NCBI GenBank assembly: GCA_963775625.1
Contig: CAVZJM010000002.1
Coordinates: 248,001 to 312,000, forward strand
DNA length: 64,000 bases
Reading direction: 5' to 3'
From: JAIBJN01 sp963775625
GTDB taxonomy: Bacteria > Actinomycetota > Thermoleophilia > Gaiellales > Gaiellaceae
Position numbers and translations under genes: made by a program. How positions within the stretch are numbered: position 1 is the stretch's first letter; the number at the start of each line of letters is the position of its first letter. Below the pieces are notes generated by a model. The model did not search any database and was not told the DNA's origin. It saw only the letters and a list, made by a program, of their open reading frames with translations. This document shows, one piece after another, positions 26,658 to 35,517 of this stretch.

Positions 26658-27590
26658 ATGCCCCGGCCGATCATCCTCGGCGTCGTCGGCGACTCGGCCG
26701 CCGGCAAGACGACGATCACCCGCGGCCTCGTTCGCGCCCTCGGGGAGGACGCCGTCAACCACGTCTGCACCGACGACTATCACCGCTTCGACCGCAAGCA
26801 GCGGGCCGAGCGCGGGATCACGCCGCTCCACCCAGCCTGCAACTACGTCGACATCATGTCCCAGGATCTCGTGCACCTCCGCAGGGGCGAGCCAATCCTG
26901 AAGCCCGTGTACAGGCACGCCGACGGCACCTTCGGATCGCCCGTCTACGTCGAGCCGGCGCAGTTCGCCGTCGTCGAGGGGCTGCTCGGCTACCACACGG
27001 ACGAGGTCCGCCGAAACTACGACGTGCGCGTCTTCCTGGCCCCGCCGGAAGAGCTGCGCCGCAAGTGGAAGGTCGGCCGGGACTGCTCGCGCCGCGGCTA
27101 CACGACCGACGAGGTCCTGAACGAGCTCGATCGCCGCGAGCCCGACTCCGAGGCCTTCATCAGGCCCCAGCACCGCTACGCCGACATCGTCGTCTCCTTC
27201 CTCCAGGACGGCATCGCCGACGACGAGCTGCTCGACGCGGAGCTCGTGCTGAGGCCGACCCTGGAGCACCCCGACCTCGCACCGTTCATCGACGACGAGG
27301 GCGGCATCAGCCTCGAGGAGCGCGGCAGCGAGTGGCACGTCCGCATCCCCGGACGAATGGGCCGCAGCCACGCGATGGAGATCGAGGAGGCGATCTGGGA
27401 GCGCATGCACTTCGCCAGCCACCTGCGCTCGGAGCGCCTCGGCGAGTTCACCCTCGGCACCGAGCTCCACCGCTCCGAGTCGCTCGCCCTCGTCCAGCTC
27501 CTCATCCTCTACCACCTGGTCACCGCGAAGGCCAGCCTCGCCCTCGGCGCCGAGCGCGCCCGCGGCCAGGCGGTCGGCGCCTCCGCCTAG
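26658..27590 (+). CDS. prk: Phosphoribulokinase
   Basis: Makes ribulose 1,5-bisphosphate from ribulose 5-phosphate and ATP, the step dedicated to the Calvin cycle. The P-loop is GVVGDSAAGKTTITRGL. The substrate region CTDDYHRFDRKQRAERG and the catalytic-base block with YRHADGTFG and VEGLLGYHTDEVR follow. It is 310 residues and starts two bases after the cbbX stop. With RuBisCO, CbbX and transketolase it shows a dedicated carbon-fixation block. GAPDH, PGK and bisphosphatase genes are not in this window. Confidence 0.92.
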   Translation: MPRPIILGVVGDSAAGKTTITRGLVRALGEDAVNHVCTDDYHRFDRKQRAERGITPLHPACNYVDIMSQDLVHLRRGEPILKPVYRHADGTFGSPVYVEPAQFAVVEGLLGYHTDEVRRNYDVRVFLAPPEELRRKWKVGRDCSRRGYTTDEVLNELDRREPDSEAFIRPQHRYADIVVSFLQDGIADDELLDAELVLRPTLEHPDLAPFIDDEGGISLEERGSEWHVRIPGRMGRSHAMEIEEAIWERMHFASHLRSERLGEFTLGTELHRSESLALVQLLILYHLVTAKASLALGAERARGQAVGASA

Positions 27591-27627
27591 AACGCGCCGG
27601 CGGGCGCGGCCGTGCCACCATTGGGGC

Positions 27628-29496
27628 ATGGCCGTGGTGATCGCCTCCAACCTGCGCAAGGAGTTCGCGGGCAACCTCCTCTTCGAGGGGGTCTCGTTCA
27701 AGCTCGAGCGCCGTGACCGGTTGGCGCTCGCCGGCCCGAACGGCGCCGGCAAGACCACCCTCCTGCGCATGCTCATGGGTGAGACCTCGATCGAGGGCGG
27801 AGAGCTGGTGATCGAGAAGGGAACGCGCATCGCCCTCCACGACCAGCGGCCCCCGCTCGACCGCGCGCTGAGCCTGCGCGAGTACGTCCTCTCCGGAGCG
27901 TCCGATCTCCTGGCGACGGAGCGCGAGCTGACGGCTCTCGAGCAGGCCATGGCCGGGGGACGGGACGACGCTGCGACGCTCGCCGCCTACGCGCGCGCAC
28001 AGGGGCGTCTCGAGCACGCGGGCGGCTACGGATGGCGCGACCACATCGGCGCCGTCGCGCGCGGCCTCGGCTTTCGCGACGACGACTTCGACCGGCAGCT
28101 CTCGACGTTCTCCGGCGGCGAGATCACGCGCGCCTCGCTGGCGCGAGCGCTTGCAGGCGACCCCGACCTGATCCTGCTCGACGAGCCCACGAACCACCTC
28201 GACGTGGCAAGCCTCGAATGGCTCGAGCGCGAGCTTGCCTCGCTGGACGCCGCCTGCATCATCGTCGCCCACGACCGCTGGTTCCTCGAGGCGGTGACGA
28301 ACGCCACGCTGGAGCTCGAGGCCGGCCGGGCGACCTACTTCCCCGGGCCCTGGCACGTGTGGCGGCTGGAGAAGGCTCAGCGGGCGGCGCACGCGCAGAA
28401 GACCGCCGACCGCGTCTCCGTGGACATCGCCCGGCTCGAGCGCTTCGTCGCACGCTTCCGCTACAAGAAGAGCAAGGCCAAGCAGGCCCAGGCAAAGCTG
28501 ACGCAGATCGGGCGCCTGGCCAAGGAGAAGGACGAAGCAGCGTCCGAGGCGGCGCTGCTCACCCGGAGGACTCGCGGGCTCGGCTTCGACTTCGCGCAGC
28601 CGAAGCGGAGCGGCCGCGACGTCCTCGTCCTCGAGCAGGACACGGTGGAGGTGGCCGGGCACGCCCTCCTCGACGACGTCACGTTCGCCCTCGAGCGAGG
28701 AGACCACGTCGCGCTCGTCGGCCCGAACGGCAGCGGCAAGACGACGCTCCTGGAGCACGCGGTGGCCGGGGACTTCAAGCTGGGTCACGGCGTCGAGGTC
28801 GGTTACTTCTCCCAGCACGGGCTGGAGCTGGACGAGCGCGGCAGCGTGCTCGACTGCGTCCAGGCCATGACGGGGCTCATCCGGCCGCACGCGCAGACGC
28901 TGCTCGGCCGTTTTCTCTTCTCCGGGTGGGACGCGCACATGAAGCAGGTGCGCGACCTTTCCGGCGGGGAGCGGCGGCGCCTGGGCCTGGCCGTCCTCGT
29001 CACCTCCGGAGCGAACTTCCTCGTGCTCGACGAGCCGACGAACCACCTCGACCTCGACTCGCGGGAGACGCTCGAGGCAGCCCTCGAGGGCTTTGCGGGC
29101 ACGGTGCTCCTTGTCTCGCACGACCGCGCGCTGATCGACGCCGTCGCGCAGCGCACGGCGGCCATCGAGGACGGGACGATCAAGGTCTACGACGGCGGGT
29201 GGGCCGATCTCGTCCGCGCGCGGGAGGAGCGCGACGAGCCCCGGAGCGAATCGCTCCCCAAGCCGGAGAAGCCGAAGGCCGTGTCGAGGCCCAAGCCCGG
29301 TCCCGACCCGCTGGCGGCGATCGAAGCGGAGATCGAGCGGTCCGAGCGCGAGGTCGCGCGGCTCGAGGAGAAGCTCGCCGACGACTGGACGGACACCGAG
29401 ACGATCGCCGCGCATGCCCGCGCTCGAAAGGACCTCCAGGCCCTCATCGCGCGCTGGGAGACGCTCCTCGAGGAGGTGGCAGGCCCCTCGTCCTAG
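27628..29496 (+). CDS. ABC-F family ATP-binding protein
   Basis: Two tandem ABC ATPase domains and no membrane segments. The first has Walker A GPNGAGKTTLLRML and signature FSGGEITRASLARAL. The second has Walker A GPNGSGKTTLLEHA and signature LSGGERRRLGLAVL. Both carry the DEPTNHLD Walker B block of the ABC-F group, and a basic linker lies between them (RYKKSKAKQAQAKLTQIG). The C-terminus ends in a coiled coil (AIEAEIERSEREVARLEEKL). ABC-F proteins act on ribosomes as translation or resistance factors. Which subgroup this is cannot be told. It is 622 residues long. Confidence 0.9.
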   Translation: MAVVIASNLRKEFAGNLLFEGVSFKLERRDRLALAGPNGAGKTTLLRMLMGETSIEGGELVIEKGTRIALHDQRPPLDRALSLREYVLSGASDLLATERELTALEQAMAGGRDDAATLAAYARAQGRLEHAGGYGWRDHIGAVARGLGFRDDDFDRQLSTFSGGEITRASLARALAGDPDLILLDEPTNHLDVASLEWLERELASLDAACIIVAHDRWFLEAVTNATLELEAGRATYFPGPWHVWRLEKAQRAAHAQKTADRVSVDIARLERFVARFRYKKSKAKQAQAKLTQIGRLAKEKDEAASEAALLTRRTRGLGFDFAQPKRSGRDVLVLEQDTVEVAGHALLDDVTFALERGDHVALVGPNGSGKTTLLEHAVAGDFKLGHGVEVGYFSQHGLELDERGSVLDCVQAMTGLIRPHAQTLLGRFLFSGWDAHMKQVRDLSGGERRRLGLAVLVTSGANFLVLDEPTNHLDLDSRETLEAALEGFAGTVLLVSHDRALIDAVAQRTAAIEDGTIKVYDGGWADLVRAREERDEPRSESLPKPEKPKAVSRPKPGPDPLAAIEAEIERSEREVARLEEKLADDWTDTETIAAHARARKDLQALIARWETLLEEVAGPSS

Positions 29497-29515
29497 CTCA
29501 AGGGAGCGTCCGGAC

Positions 29516-30136
29516 GTGCCGACCTCCCTGGGCATGACGGCGACGAGGATTCTCGCCTGCCTCGCAGCACTCGCGGCGCTCGGCTTCTACATGGGACCGC
29601 ACCGCACCCTGCAGGCCGACGAGGCCGAGCTGGCCCGCATCGCCACGGTCATCGCCGGCCGCGACGTTCAGATTTCGTGCCCCGGGACGCTCGCCACCCT
29701 GACCGAGGCCTCGGCCCAGGACGGATCGGTCCTCTTCTCCTCCGAAGGGACGCCGGCCGACGAGGCCAAGCTCTCCGGCGACACGTGCGCGACCTTGCGC
29801 GGCTTTCTGCACGGAGGCGTCGGCGGGCTCGACTGCCTCTCCCGGCAGCGGACGTGCCCGCTCGAGGTGCGCGAGGCGGCGGTCGCGGTCAACGTCCTCT
29901 CCCACGAGGCCTGGCACCTCGCGGGGGTCCGGGACGAAGCGGTCACCCAGTGCTACGCGCTGCAGACCAATGCCGACACCGCGCTGCGGCTCGACGCCCG
30001 CAGAGACGACGCGCGGGCAATCGCCTCGTACATCGTGCGGGAGGTGCAGCCGGTGCTCCCCGCCGACTATCGCTCGGGCGACTGCTTCGACGGCGGCCCG
30101 CTCGACCTCCACCCCGACCGGCACTCCTGGCCGTAG
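29516..30136 (+). CDS. Secreted or membrane-anchored protein with HExxH metal motif
   Basis: A signal or anchor sequence (ATRILACLAALAALGFYMG) is followed by about 175 residues containing LSHEAWHLAGVRDEAVTQC, an HExxH zinc-protease signature with a Glu 11 residues after the first His. Several Cys (CPGTL, DTCATL, LDCLSRQRTCPLE, QCYAL, GDCFDGG) suggest disulfides outside the membrane. The GTG at 29516 is chosen because AAGGGAG lies nine bases before it; an ATG six codons later also fits. I do not recognise the family. A small extracytoplasmic metallopeptidase is the best guess. Confidence 0.6.
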   Translation: MPTSLGMTATRILACLAALAALGFYMGPHRTLQADEAELARIATVIAGRDVQISCPGTLATLTEASAQDGSVLFSSEGTPADEAKLSGDTCATLRGFLHGGVGGLDCLSRQRTCPLEVREAAVAVNVLSHEAWHLAGVRDEAVTQCYALQTNADTALRLDARRDDARAIASYIVREVQPVLPADYRSGDCFDGGPLDLHPDRHSWP

Positions 30137-30144
30137 TCGGAGGT

Positions 30145-30717
30145 CTAGCCCCCCTCGCCGAAGGTGGCGATGAGGGCCTCCGCGACGACCCGCATCGGCC
30201 GTCCGGAGACCTGGCTCGCCCGGCGCAGCCGAGCGAAGGCCTCGTCCTCGCTCAGCCCCTCCCGGGCCATGAGGAGCCCTTTCGCCCGCTCCACGACCTT
30301 GCGGGTGGCGAGGGCTTCGGCAAGTGACTCCGCCTCCTCCCGAAGCTCCTGAAGCTCGGCGTGGCGAGCGCGGGCGGCGTGAATCGCCGGCAGGAGATCG
30401 GTCTCGCGAAACGGCTTGACGAGGTAGCCGAAGACGCCCGCCTCGACGGCGCGGGAGACGAGCTCGTCCTGGCCGTAGGCGGTCAGGATTACGATCGGGA
30501 TCGGCCGCTCGCCCAGGATTCGCCTGGCGGCCTCGATGCCGTCGAGCCGCGGCATCTTGACGTCGAGGATGGCGAGATCGGGCTGCTCGCTGAGCGCGAG
30601 CTCGACCGCCTCCTCGCCGTCACGAGCCTCCGCGCAGACCTCGAAGCCGGCCCGCTCGAGGATCTCCCGCAGGTCGAGGCGGATGATCGTCTCGTCCTCG
30701 GCGATCAGGATCCTCAC
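30145..30717 (-). CDS. Response regulator with ANTAR RNA-binding domain
   Basis: An N-terminal receiver (LIAEDETIIRLDLREIL, phospho-acceptor Asp in LAILDVKMPRLDG, switch Thr in VILTAYGQ, Lys in YLVKPF) is followed by a coiled-coil linker. The C-terminal ANTAR domain is ALATRKVVERAKGLLMAREGLSEDEAFARLRRAS. ANTAR proteins such as AmiR, NasR and EutV bind paired hairpins in leader RNAs and prevent termination. It starts with GTG. The sensor kinase gene ends 181 bases upstream on the same strand and is the likely partner. The gap 30718-30898 shows no gene. Confidence 0.9.
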   Translation of the reverse strand: MRILIAEDETIIRLDLREILERAGFEVCAEARDGEEAVELALSEQPDLAILDVKMPRLDGIEAARRILGERPIPIVILTAYGQDELVSRAVEAGVFGYLVKPFRETDLLPAIHAARARHAELQELREEAESLAEALATRKVVERAKGLLMAREGLSEDEAFARLRRASQVSGRPMRVVAEALIATFGEGG

Positions 30718-30898
30718 CCGCCCCTCCCCCGTTCGGAAGCCCTCCGCGGCGAGGCGGGCGCGCGGCGCACTTCCGGCACAGCTCGGCGCGCCACGTGTGC
30801 GCTCTTGCGGGTTAGGCTGGAGCCACGGGTCGGGGAGGTGGGTCTCCCAGAGTCGCGCGCGTAATTTGTAGGCGCCGGGCGCATCATCTCGAGCGCCG

Positions 30899-32308
30899 CT
30901 ACGGGGCCGGGAAGGCCACTTCGGCGCGAAGCCCCCCGTCCGAGACGAGCAGGAGCTCGCCGTCGAGCTCCTCGCGGACGAGGGCGCGGACGATCGAGAG
31001 GCCGGTTCCCTCGCGGGAGCCGTCGCGCCACGAGCCGTTGTCGGCCACGGTCAGGTAGACGCGGCCGTTCGCGCGCGCGAGCTCGACCTGAACCTCGTCG
31101 CCGCCGTGCTCGAGCGCGTTCCCGAGCAGCTCGCAGAAGACGAGCGCGAGCGCCGTCGCCCGCTCGCCGTGGAGCGAGACGGGCTCGAGCCTGGAGCGCA
31201 CCTGCTTGCCGGCCCCGAGCCCCTGGACGAGCATCGACCGGAGCCGGTCGACGAGGTCACCGAGGTCGACGTCGTCGTCGTGGCGCTCGGTCAGCACCTC
31301 GTGGACGGCCGCGATGGCGAGGATGCGGTTGACGGAGTCGCCGAGCGCCTTGCGCGGATCGATCGGCTCGGCGCTCGCGGCCTGGAGCCTGAGGAGCGAC
31401 GCCACCGTCTGCAGGTTGTTCTTGACCCGGTGGTGGATCTCCTGGGCGAGGACGCCGCGCAGCACGGCGCGCCCGTGCTCGAGGGCCACGGCGGCCTGGC
31501 GCGCGATCGAGGCGAGCAGGCGGCGTTCCTCGTCCGAGAACGGGGTGTCGCGGTCGCAGACGAGCTCGCCGACCTGTCGCCCCTTCCAGCGCAGCGGAAA
31601 GCGCACGGCGTGGACGCCCGGGCGTCCCTCGGGCCACGCGACCGTCCCGTCCTCGAGAACGAGCGCGGCCCCGGAGGCGTCCACGGCCTCGATGGTCGTG
31701 TTCACGATCGCCTCGAGGGACTCCTCGAGGTAGAGCGACTCCGAGACCGCCTCGGAGATCGCCGCGAGCGCCTCCAGCTCGGCGACCCGCCGCTGGGCGT
31801 GGTCGTAGAGCTTGGCGTTCTCGATCGCCTGGGCAACCTGTCCCGCGATGGCCATGAGCAGGTCGATCTCGTCGCGGCTGAACTCGCGCGGCGCCTCGGT
31901 GCGGACGTTGAGGGCCCCCTCGAGCCGCTCGCGGGCGAGGATCGGCACGGCGAGGATCGACTGATAGTGCGCTTCGCGGAGATTCGGGAAGTGCTTGAAG
32001 CGCGGATCGAGATGGGCCTCGCGCGCGATCATCACCGGCTCACGCTCGGCGGCGGCAGCTCCCGTGATGCCCTCGCCGGGCCGCATCTTCGGCACGCGGG
32101 TCATGTCCTCGACCCTCGTGCCGTACGACGCGCGCAGGACGAGCTCGTCCGCCGTCTCGTCGTAGAGGTAGACGAAGCACGCATCGGTCTCGAGCGCCTC
32201 GGCCACCTTGTGCGCGATCAGGTCGAACACCTCGTCGAGGTCGAGGGTCGAGTTCACAGCGGCGATCGTCTCGGTCAGGAGGCGCAGGTGACGAGCGGAA
32301 CGATCCAC
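30899..32308 (-). CDS. GAF-domain sensor histidine kinase (HisKA_2 type)
   Basis: Cytoplasmic sensor with two GAF-like modules (about 10-165 and 190-325, the first with RPGEGITGAAAAEREPVMIA). A HisKA_2 phospho-acceptor block follows (LAQEIHHRVKNNLQTVASLL), then an HATPase domain with N-box VFCELLGNALEHGGD and G-box DNGSWRDG/GTGLSIVRAL. Kinases of this class often pair with ANTAR regulators, and one lies downstream. There is no membrane segment. GTG at 32308 is chosen; TTG at 32326 is possible. Either leaves less than 50 bases to the divergent kinase gene. Confidence 0.88.
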   Translation of the reverse strand: MDRSARHLRLLTETIAAVNSTLDLDEVFDLIAHKVAEALETDACFVYLYDETADELVLRASYGTRVEDMTRVPKMRPGEGITGAAAAEREPVMIAREAHLDPRFKHFPNLREAHYQSILAVPILARERLEGALNVRTEAPREFSRDEIDLLMAIAGQVAQAIENAKLYDHAQRRVAELEALAAISEAVSESLYLEESLEAIVNTTIEAVDASGAALVLEDGTVAWPEGRPGVHAVRFPLRWKGRQVGELVCDRDTPFSDEERRLLASIARQAAVALEHGRAVLRGVLAQEIHHRVKNNLQTVASLLRLQAASAEPIDPRKALGDSVNRILAIAAVHEVLTERHDDDVDLGDLVDRLRSMLVQGLGAGKQVRSRLEPVSLHGERATALALVFCELLGNALEHGGDEVQVELARANGRVYLTVADNGSWRDGSREGTGLSIVRALVREELDGELLLVSDGGLRAEVAFPAP

Positions 32309-32354
32309 TGCTCGACATTCAAGCAAGGGTTTCGCCGCACCGATAACCAGTGGC

Positions 32355-34667
32355 GTGACCCTTTCGGCTCCGCCTGCGCCGAAGAGGCCGCCACGCCTCG
32401 TTCTGCGCTTCGCCATCTACAGCGCAATCGCGCTCGCGCTTGCGTGGGTGGCGATCTTCTGGCTCATCCGCCGCGAGGCCGAGGAGCGCGGCCGCCAGCA
32501 GGTCGCCGCCCACGCGACCGAGGCCGCCGCCAGAATCGCGCCGTCGCTCACCGACGCGGACTTCGCCGGCACGGCGCCTGCCGCCCGTCGAGCGGAGCTG
32601 GACGGGCTCTTCGAGCGCGAGCTGGTCGGCAATCTCCTTCGGATCAAGCTCTGGAGCCCGGACGGCATCGTCACCTACTCCACCGATCACGACGTGATCG
32701 GCGAGCGGATCGACGATCCTGTTGACCTCCAGGCGCCGCTGGCCGGCGAGACGAGGCAGGAGGTCTCCTCGCTGAACGACGAGAGCGCCGGCGCCGGCGG
32801 CGAGGACGCGAAGGCCTTCGAGTCCTACGTCCCGGTCCTGGTCGGCGAGGCACGCCAGCCGGCCGGAGTCCTCGAGGTCTACGAGGCCTACGAGCCCGTC
32901 GCCGCCGAGATCCAGGAGACGGTCACCCCCGTCGGCATCGCTCTCGGCCTCGCGCTGCTGCTCCTGTACGCGACCCTCTTCCCGATCCTGCGGCAGGTGA
33001 CGAAGGCGCTCGACAACCGCCACCGGGGCCTCGAGAAGCATGCGACGGCACTCGCACAAGCGCTCGAGGAGCGGGACAAGGCCCAGGTGCGGGTGAGCCA
33101 GGCCGAGCGCAACTACCGGAGCCTCGTCGAGCAGCTGCCGCTCGTCATGTACATCACGCGCCTCGACGAGACCAGCTCGTGCATCTACATGAGCCCCCAG
33201 ATCGAGGACCTCGTCGGCTACACCCCTCTCGAATGCATGAGCGACCCCGAGTTCTTCGTCAAGATCCTCCATCCCGACGACCGCGAGCACACGCTCGCCG
33301 CGCACAAGCAGGCCTTCGCGTCCGGGGAGTCGTTCTCGATCAGGTACCGCCTGATCGCGAAGGACGGGCGCGCGGTGTGGGTGCACGACGAGCTGACGAT
33401 CGCCGCGGACGCGGCGGGACGGCCCATGCACGCGCAGGGCTTCCTCGTCGACATCACCGAGAGCAAGCTGGCCGAGGAGACGCGCGCGCGCCTGGCCGCG
33501 ATCGTCGAGTCCTCCAGCGACGCGATCACCAGTGCCTCGCTCGACCTTTGCTACACGAGCTGGAACCAGGGAGCGGAGCGCATGTTCGGCTACCCCGCCG
33601 AGCAGATGCTCGGCCGCCCGCTCACAACGCTGATTCCGGCCGAGGGCCAGGAGGAGGCGCTCGGCGTCCTGCGCCGGGTGATCACGGAGGACCGGGTCGG
33701 CCAGCTCGAGACGGCGCGGCTGCGAGAGGACGGCAGCCTGGTTCAGGTCGCGTTCACGTACTCGCCCATCCGCGACTCGGCGGGGAAGGTCGTCGGCGTC
33801 TCGGCGATCGGGCAGGACATCACCGAGCGCAAACGCGCCGAGGCCGACCGCGAGCGGCTGCTCGCCGCCGAGCAGGAGGCGCGCGCGTACGCCGAGGCTG
33901 CCCAGCGGGACCTCGCTGCCCAGAACGAGCGCCTGCGGGAGCTCGACCGCCTGAAGGACGAGTTCATCGCGCTCGTCTCGCACGAGCTCCGCACGCCGCT
34001 CACCTCGATCCGTGGCTACACGGAGCTCCTGCTCGACGGCGAGGCCGGTGAGCTCACCGACGACCAGCGCCAGTTCCTCAGCGTCGTCGAGCGAAACTCA
34101 CACCGGCTCCTTCATCTCGTCGGCGACCTGCTCTTCCTCGCCCAGGTGGAGGCGGGCAAGCTCGTCCTCGAGGTCGGCACCCTCGATCTCGGCGCAGTCG
34201 CGTCCGAGAGCGTCGAGACGGCCCGCCCCCAGGCCGAGGCCAAGGCGATCACGCTCACGCTGGCGACGAGCCCAGTGCCGGCCGTCGCCGGCGACCGCGC
34301 GCGCATCGCCCAGCTCCTCGACAACCTCGTCTCGAACGCCGTCAAGTTCACACCGGAAGGTGGACGCGTCGACGTGCGCGTCCGCGCCGGGGAAAGCCAG
34401 GCGATCCTCGAGGTGCGCGACAGCGGCCTGGGGATCCCGGCGGAGGAGCAGGAGTTCCTCTTCGAGCGCTTCTTCCGGACGAGCACGGCGACCGAGCGGG
34501 CGATCCAGGGGACGGGGCTCGGCCTGGCGATCTCCAAGGCGATCGTGGAGGCGCACTCGGGCCGGATCGCGGTCGCAAGCGAGGAGGGCGCCGGAACGAC
34601 GTTCCGCGTCGCGCTCCCGCTCCACCAACCGGCCGAGCTGCCAGAGCGCACGGAGGTCGCATCGTGA
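32355..34667 (+). CDS. Membrane PAS-domain sensor histidine kinase
   Basis: A first membrane helix (FAIYSAIALALAWVAIFWLI), an extracytoplasmic sensor of about 150 residues, and a second helix (GIALGLALLLLYATLFPIL) lead into a coiled coil. Two PAS domains with PAC tails (DITESKLAEE, DITERKRAEA), the HisKA box ALVSHELRTPLTSIRGY and an HATPase domain (N box LLDNLVSNAVKFT, G boxes DSGLGIP and GTGLGLAISKAIV) follow. It is 770 residues and starts with GTG. It is followed by a response-regulator remnant, while the OmpR-type regulator on the opposite strand is a likely working partner. Confidence 0.92.
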   Translation: MTLSAPPAPKRPPRLVLRFAIYSAIALALAWVAIFWLIRREAEERGRQQVAAHATEAAARIAPSLTDADFAGTAPAARRAELDGLFERELVGNLLRIKLWSPDGIVTYSTDHDVIGERIDDPVDLQAPLAGETRQEVSSLNDESAGAGGEDAKAFESYVPVLVGEARQPAGVLEVYEAYEPVAAEIQETVTPVGIALGLALLLLYATLFPILRQVTKALDNRHRGLEKHATALAQALEERDKAQVRVSQAERNYRSLVEQLPLVMYITRLDETSSCIYMSPQIEDLVGYTPLECMSDPEFFVKILHPDDREHTLAAHKQAFASGESFSIRYRLIAKDGRAVWVHDELTIAADAAGRPMHAQGFLVDITESKLAEETRARLAAIVESSSDAITSASLDLCYTSWNQGAERMFGYPAEQMLGRPLTTLIPAEGQEEALGVLRRVITEDRVGQLETARLREDGSLVQVAFTYSPIRDSAGKVVGVSAIGQDITERKRAEADRERLLAAEQEARAYAEAAQRDLAAQNERLRELDRLKDEFIALVSHELRTPLTSIRGYTELLLDGEAGELTDDQRQFLSVVERNSHRLLHLVGDLLFLAQVEAGKLVLEVGTLDLGAVASESVETARPQAEAKAITLTLATSPVPAVAGDRARIAQLLDNLVSNAVKFTPEGGRVDVRVRAGESQAILEVRDSGLGIPAEEQEFLFERFFRTSTATERAIQGTGLGLAISKAIVEAHSGRIAVASEEGAGTTFRVALPLHQPAELPERTEVAS

Positions 34668-34780
34668 GCGTGGACACCCTGTGCCCGCGCGAGGCGGGCG
34701 TCGACGACTACGTCACGAAGCCGTTCAGCCCCGAGGCCCTCGGCGAGCGCGTTCAGGCCGCGCTGCCTCGGGGCCGGTAG
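34664..34780 (+). pseudogene. Remnant of a response-regulator receiver gene (38 codons)
   Basis: The GTG overlaps the kinase stop (GTGA), as an intact downstream regulator gene would. After about ten codons (VSVDTLCPRE) the frame jumps into AGVDDYVTKPFSPEALGERV, which is the last quarter of a receiver domain with the conserved Lys-Pro-Phe. The phospho-acceptor region is missing. This looks like an internal in-frame deletion that kept both ends. The tail overlaps the convergent OmpR-type gene by 28 bases. A translated 38-residue peptide is possible but could not be phosphorylated. Confidence 0.65.
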
Positions 34781-35460
34781 CGGTAGCCGAACCCGCGCAC
34801 GGTCTCGATCACCGATGCATCCACCCCCGCGGCCTCGAGCTTGCGCCGCAGGTAGCCCACGTAGAGCTTCACCTGGTCGCGCGAGGCCGAGAACGAGTCG
34901 CCCCAGACCAGCTCGAGCACCTGGTCGTGCGAGAGCAGCTGGCCGGGGTGGCGGACGAAGGCCGCCAGCAGGCGAAACTCGAGCGGGGTGAGCCCCACGA
35001 CGGAGCCGTTCACCGTCACGTTCCGCTGCACGAAGTCGACGTGGAGGAGCGAGTCGGCGTAGGTCCGTGTCGCCTCCTCGCGAGGCCCGGCACGGCGAAG
35101 CATCGCCTCCACGCGCGCGAGCAGCTCCTGGCGCCCGAACGGCTTCGTGATGTAGTCGTCCGCCCCGGCCTTGAGCCCGCGCACCTTCTCGAGCTCGGCG
35201 GCACGGGCGGTGAGCATCGCCACCGGTACGTCGGAGAGGTCGCGGATCCGCTCGAGCGTCTGCCAGCCGTCGAGCTCCGGCATCGAGACGTCGAGGAGCA
35301 CGACGTCGGGCGGCGTCGAGTAGAGGGCCCGGAGGGCCTCCTTGCCGTTCGACGCCTCCGTCACACCGTAGCCCTGGCGCTCGAGCAGCTCCTTGAGGAG
35401 GACGCGGATGTCGGGGTCGTCGTCGACCACGAGGACGTGACCCCGCCTTGGCTCTTTCAT
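34753..35460 (-). CDS. OmpR/PhoB-family response regulator
   Basis: The receiver domain has acid-pocket Asp residues in VLVVDDDPDIRVLL, the phospho-acceptor in VVLLDVSMPELDGW, Thr in AMLTARA and Lys in DDYITKPFGRQEL. The C-terminal winged helix runs from LHVDFVQRNVTVNGS through LTPLEFRLLAAFVRHPG and DQVKLYVGYLRRKLE to the wing VRGFGYRYRP. It has the standard length of 235 residues. The ATG at 35460 begins M-K-E-P-R. It is convergent with the PAS kinase gene, which may be its partner. Confidence 0.93.
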   Translation of the reverse strand: MKEPRRGHVLVVDDDPDIRVLLKELLERQGYGVTEASNGKEALRALYSTPPDVVLLDVSMPELDGWQTLERIRDLSDVPVAMLTARAAELEKVRGLKAGADDYITKPFGRQELLARVEAMLRRAGPREEATRTYADSLLHVDFVQRNVTVNGSVVGLTPLEFRLLAAFVRHPGQLLSHDQVLELVWGDSFSASRDQVKLYVGYLRRKLEAAGVDASVIETVRGFGYRYRPRGSAA

Positions 35461-35517
35461 ACCGCTTCCATACCAGATCCCGCCGCGATCCGCCCGCTCG
35501 AATCCGATGGTGAGATC

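Noticed and set aside
30718..30898. Leader RNA target for the ANTAR regulator in the gap before its own gene
   Set aside because: ANTAR proteins need two adjacent hexaloop hairpins with A1/G4 loops. I could not find such a pair here, so no claim is made.
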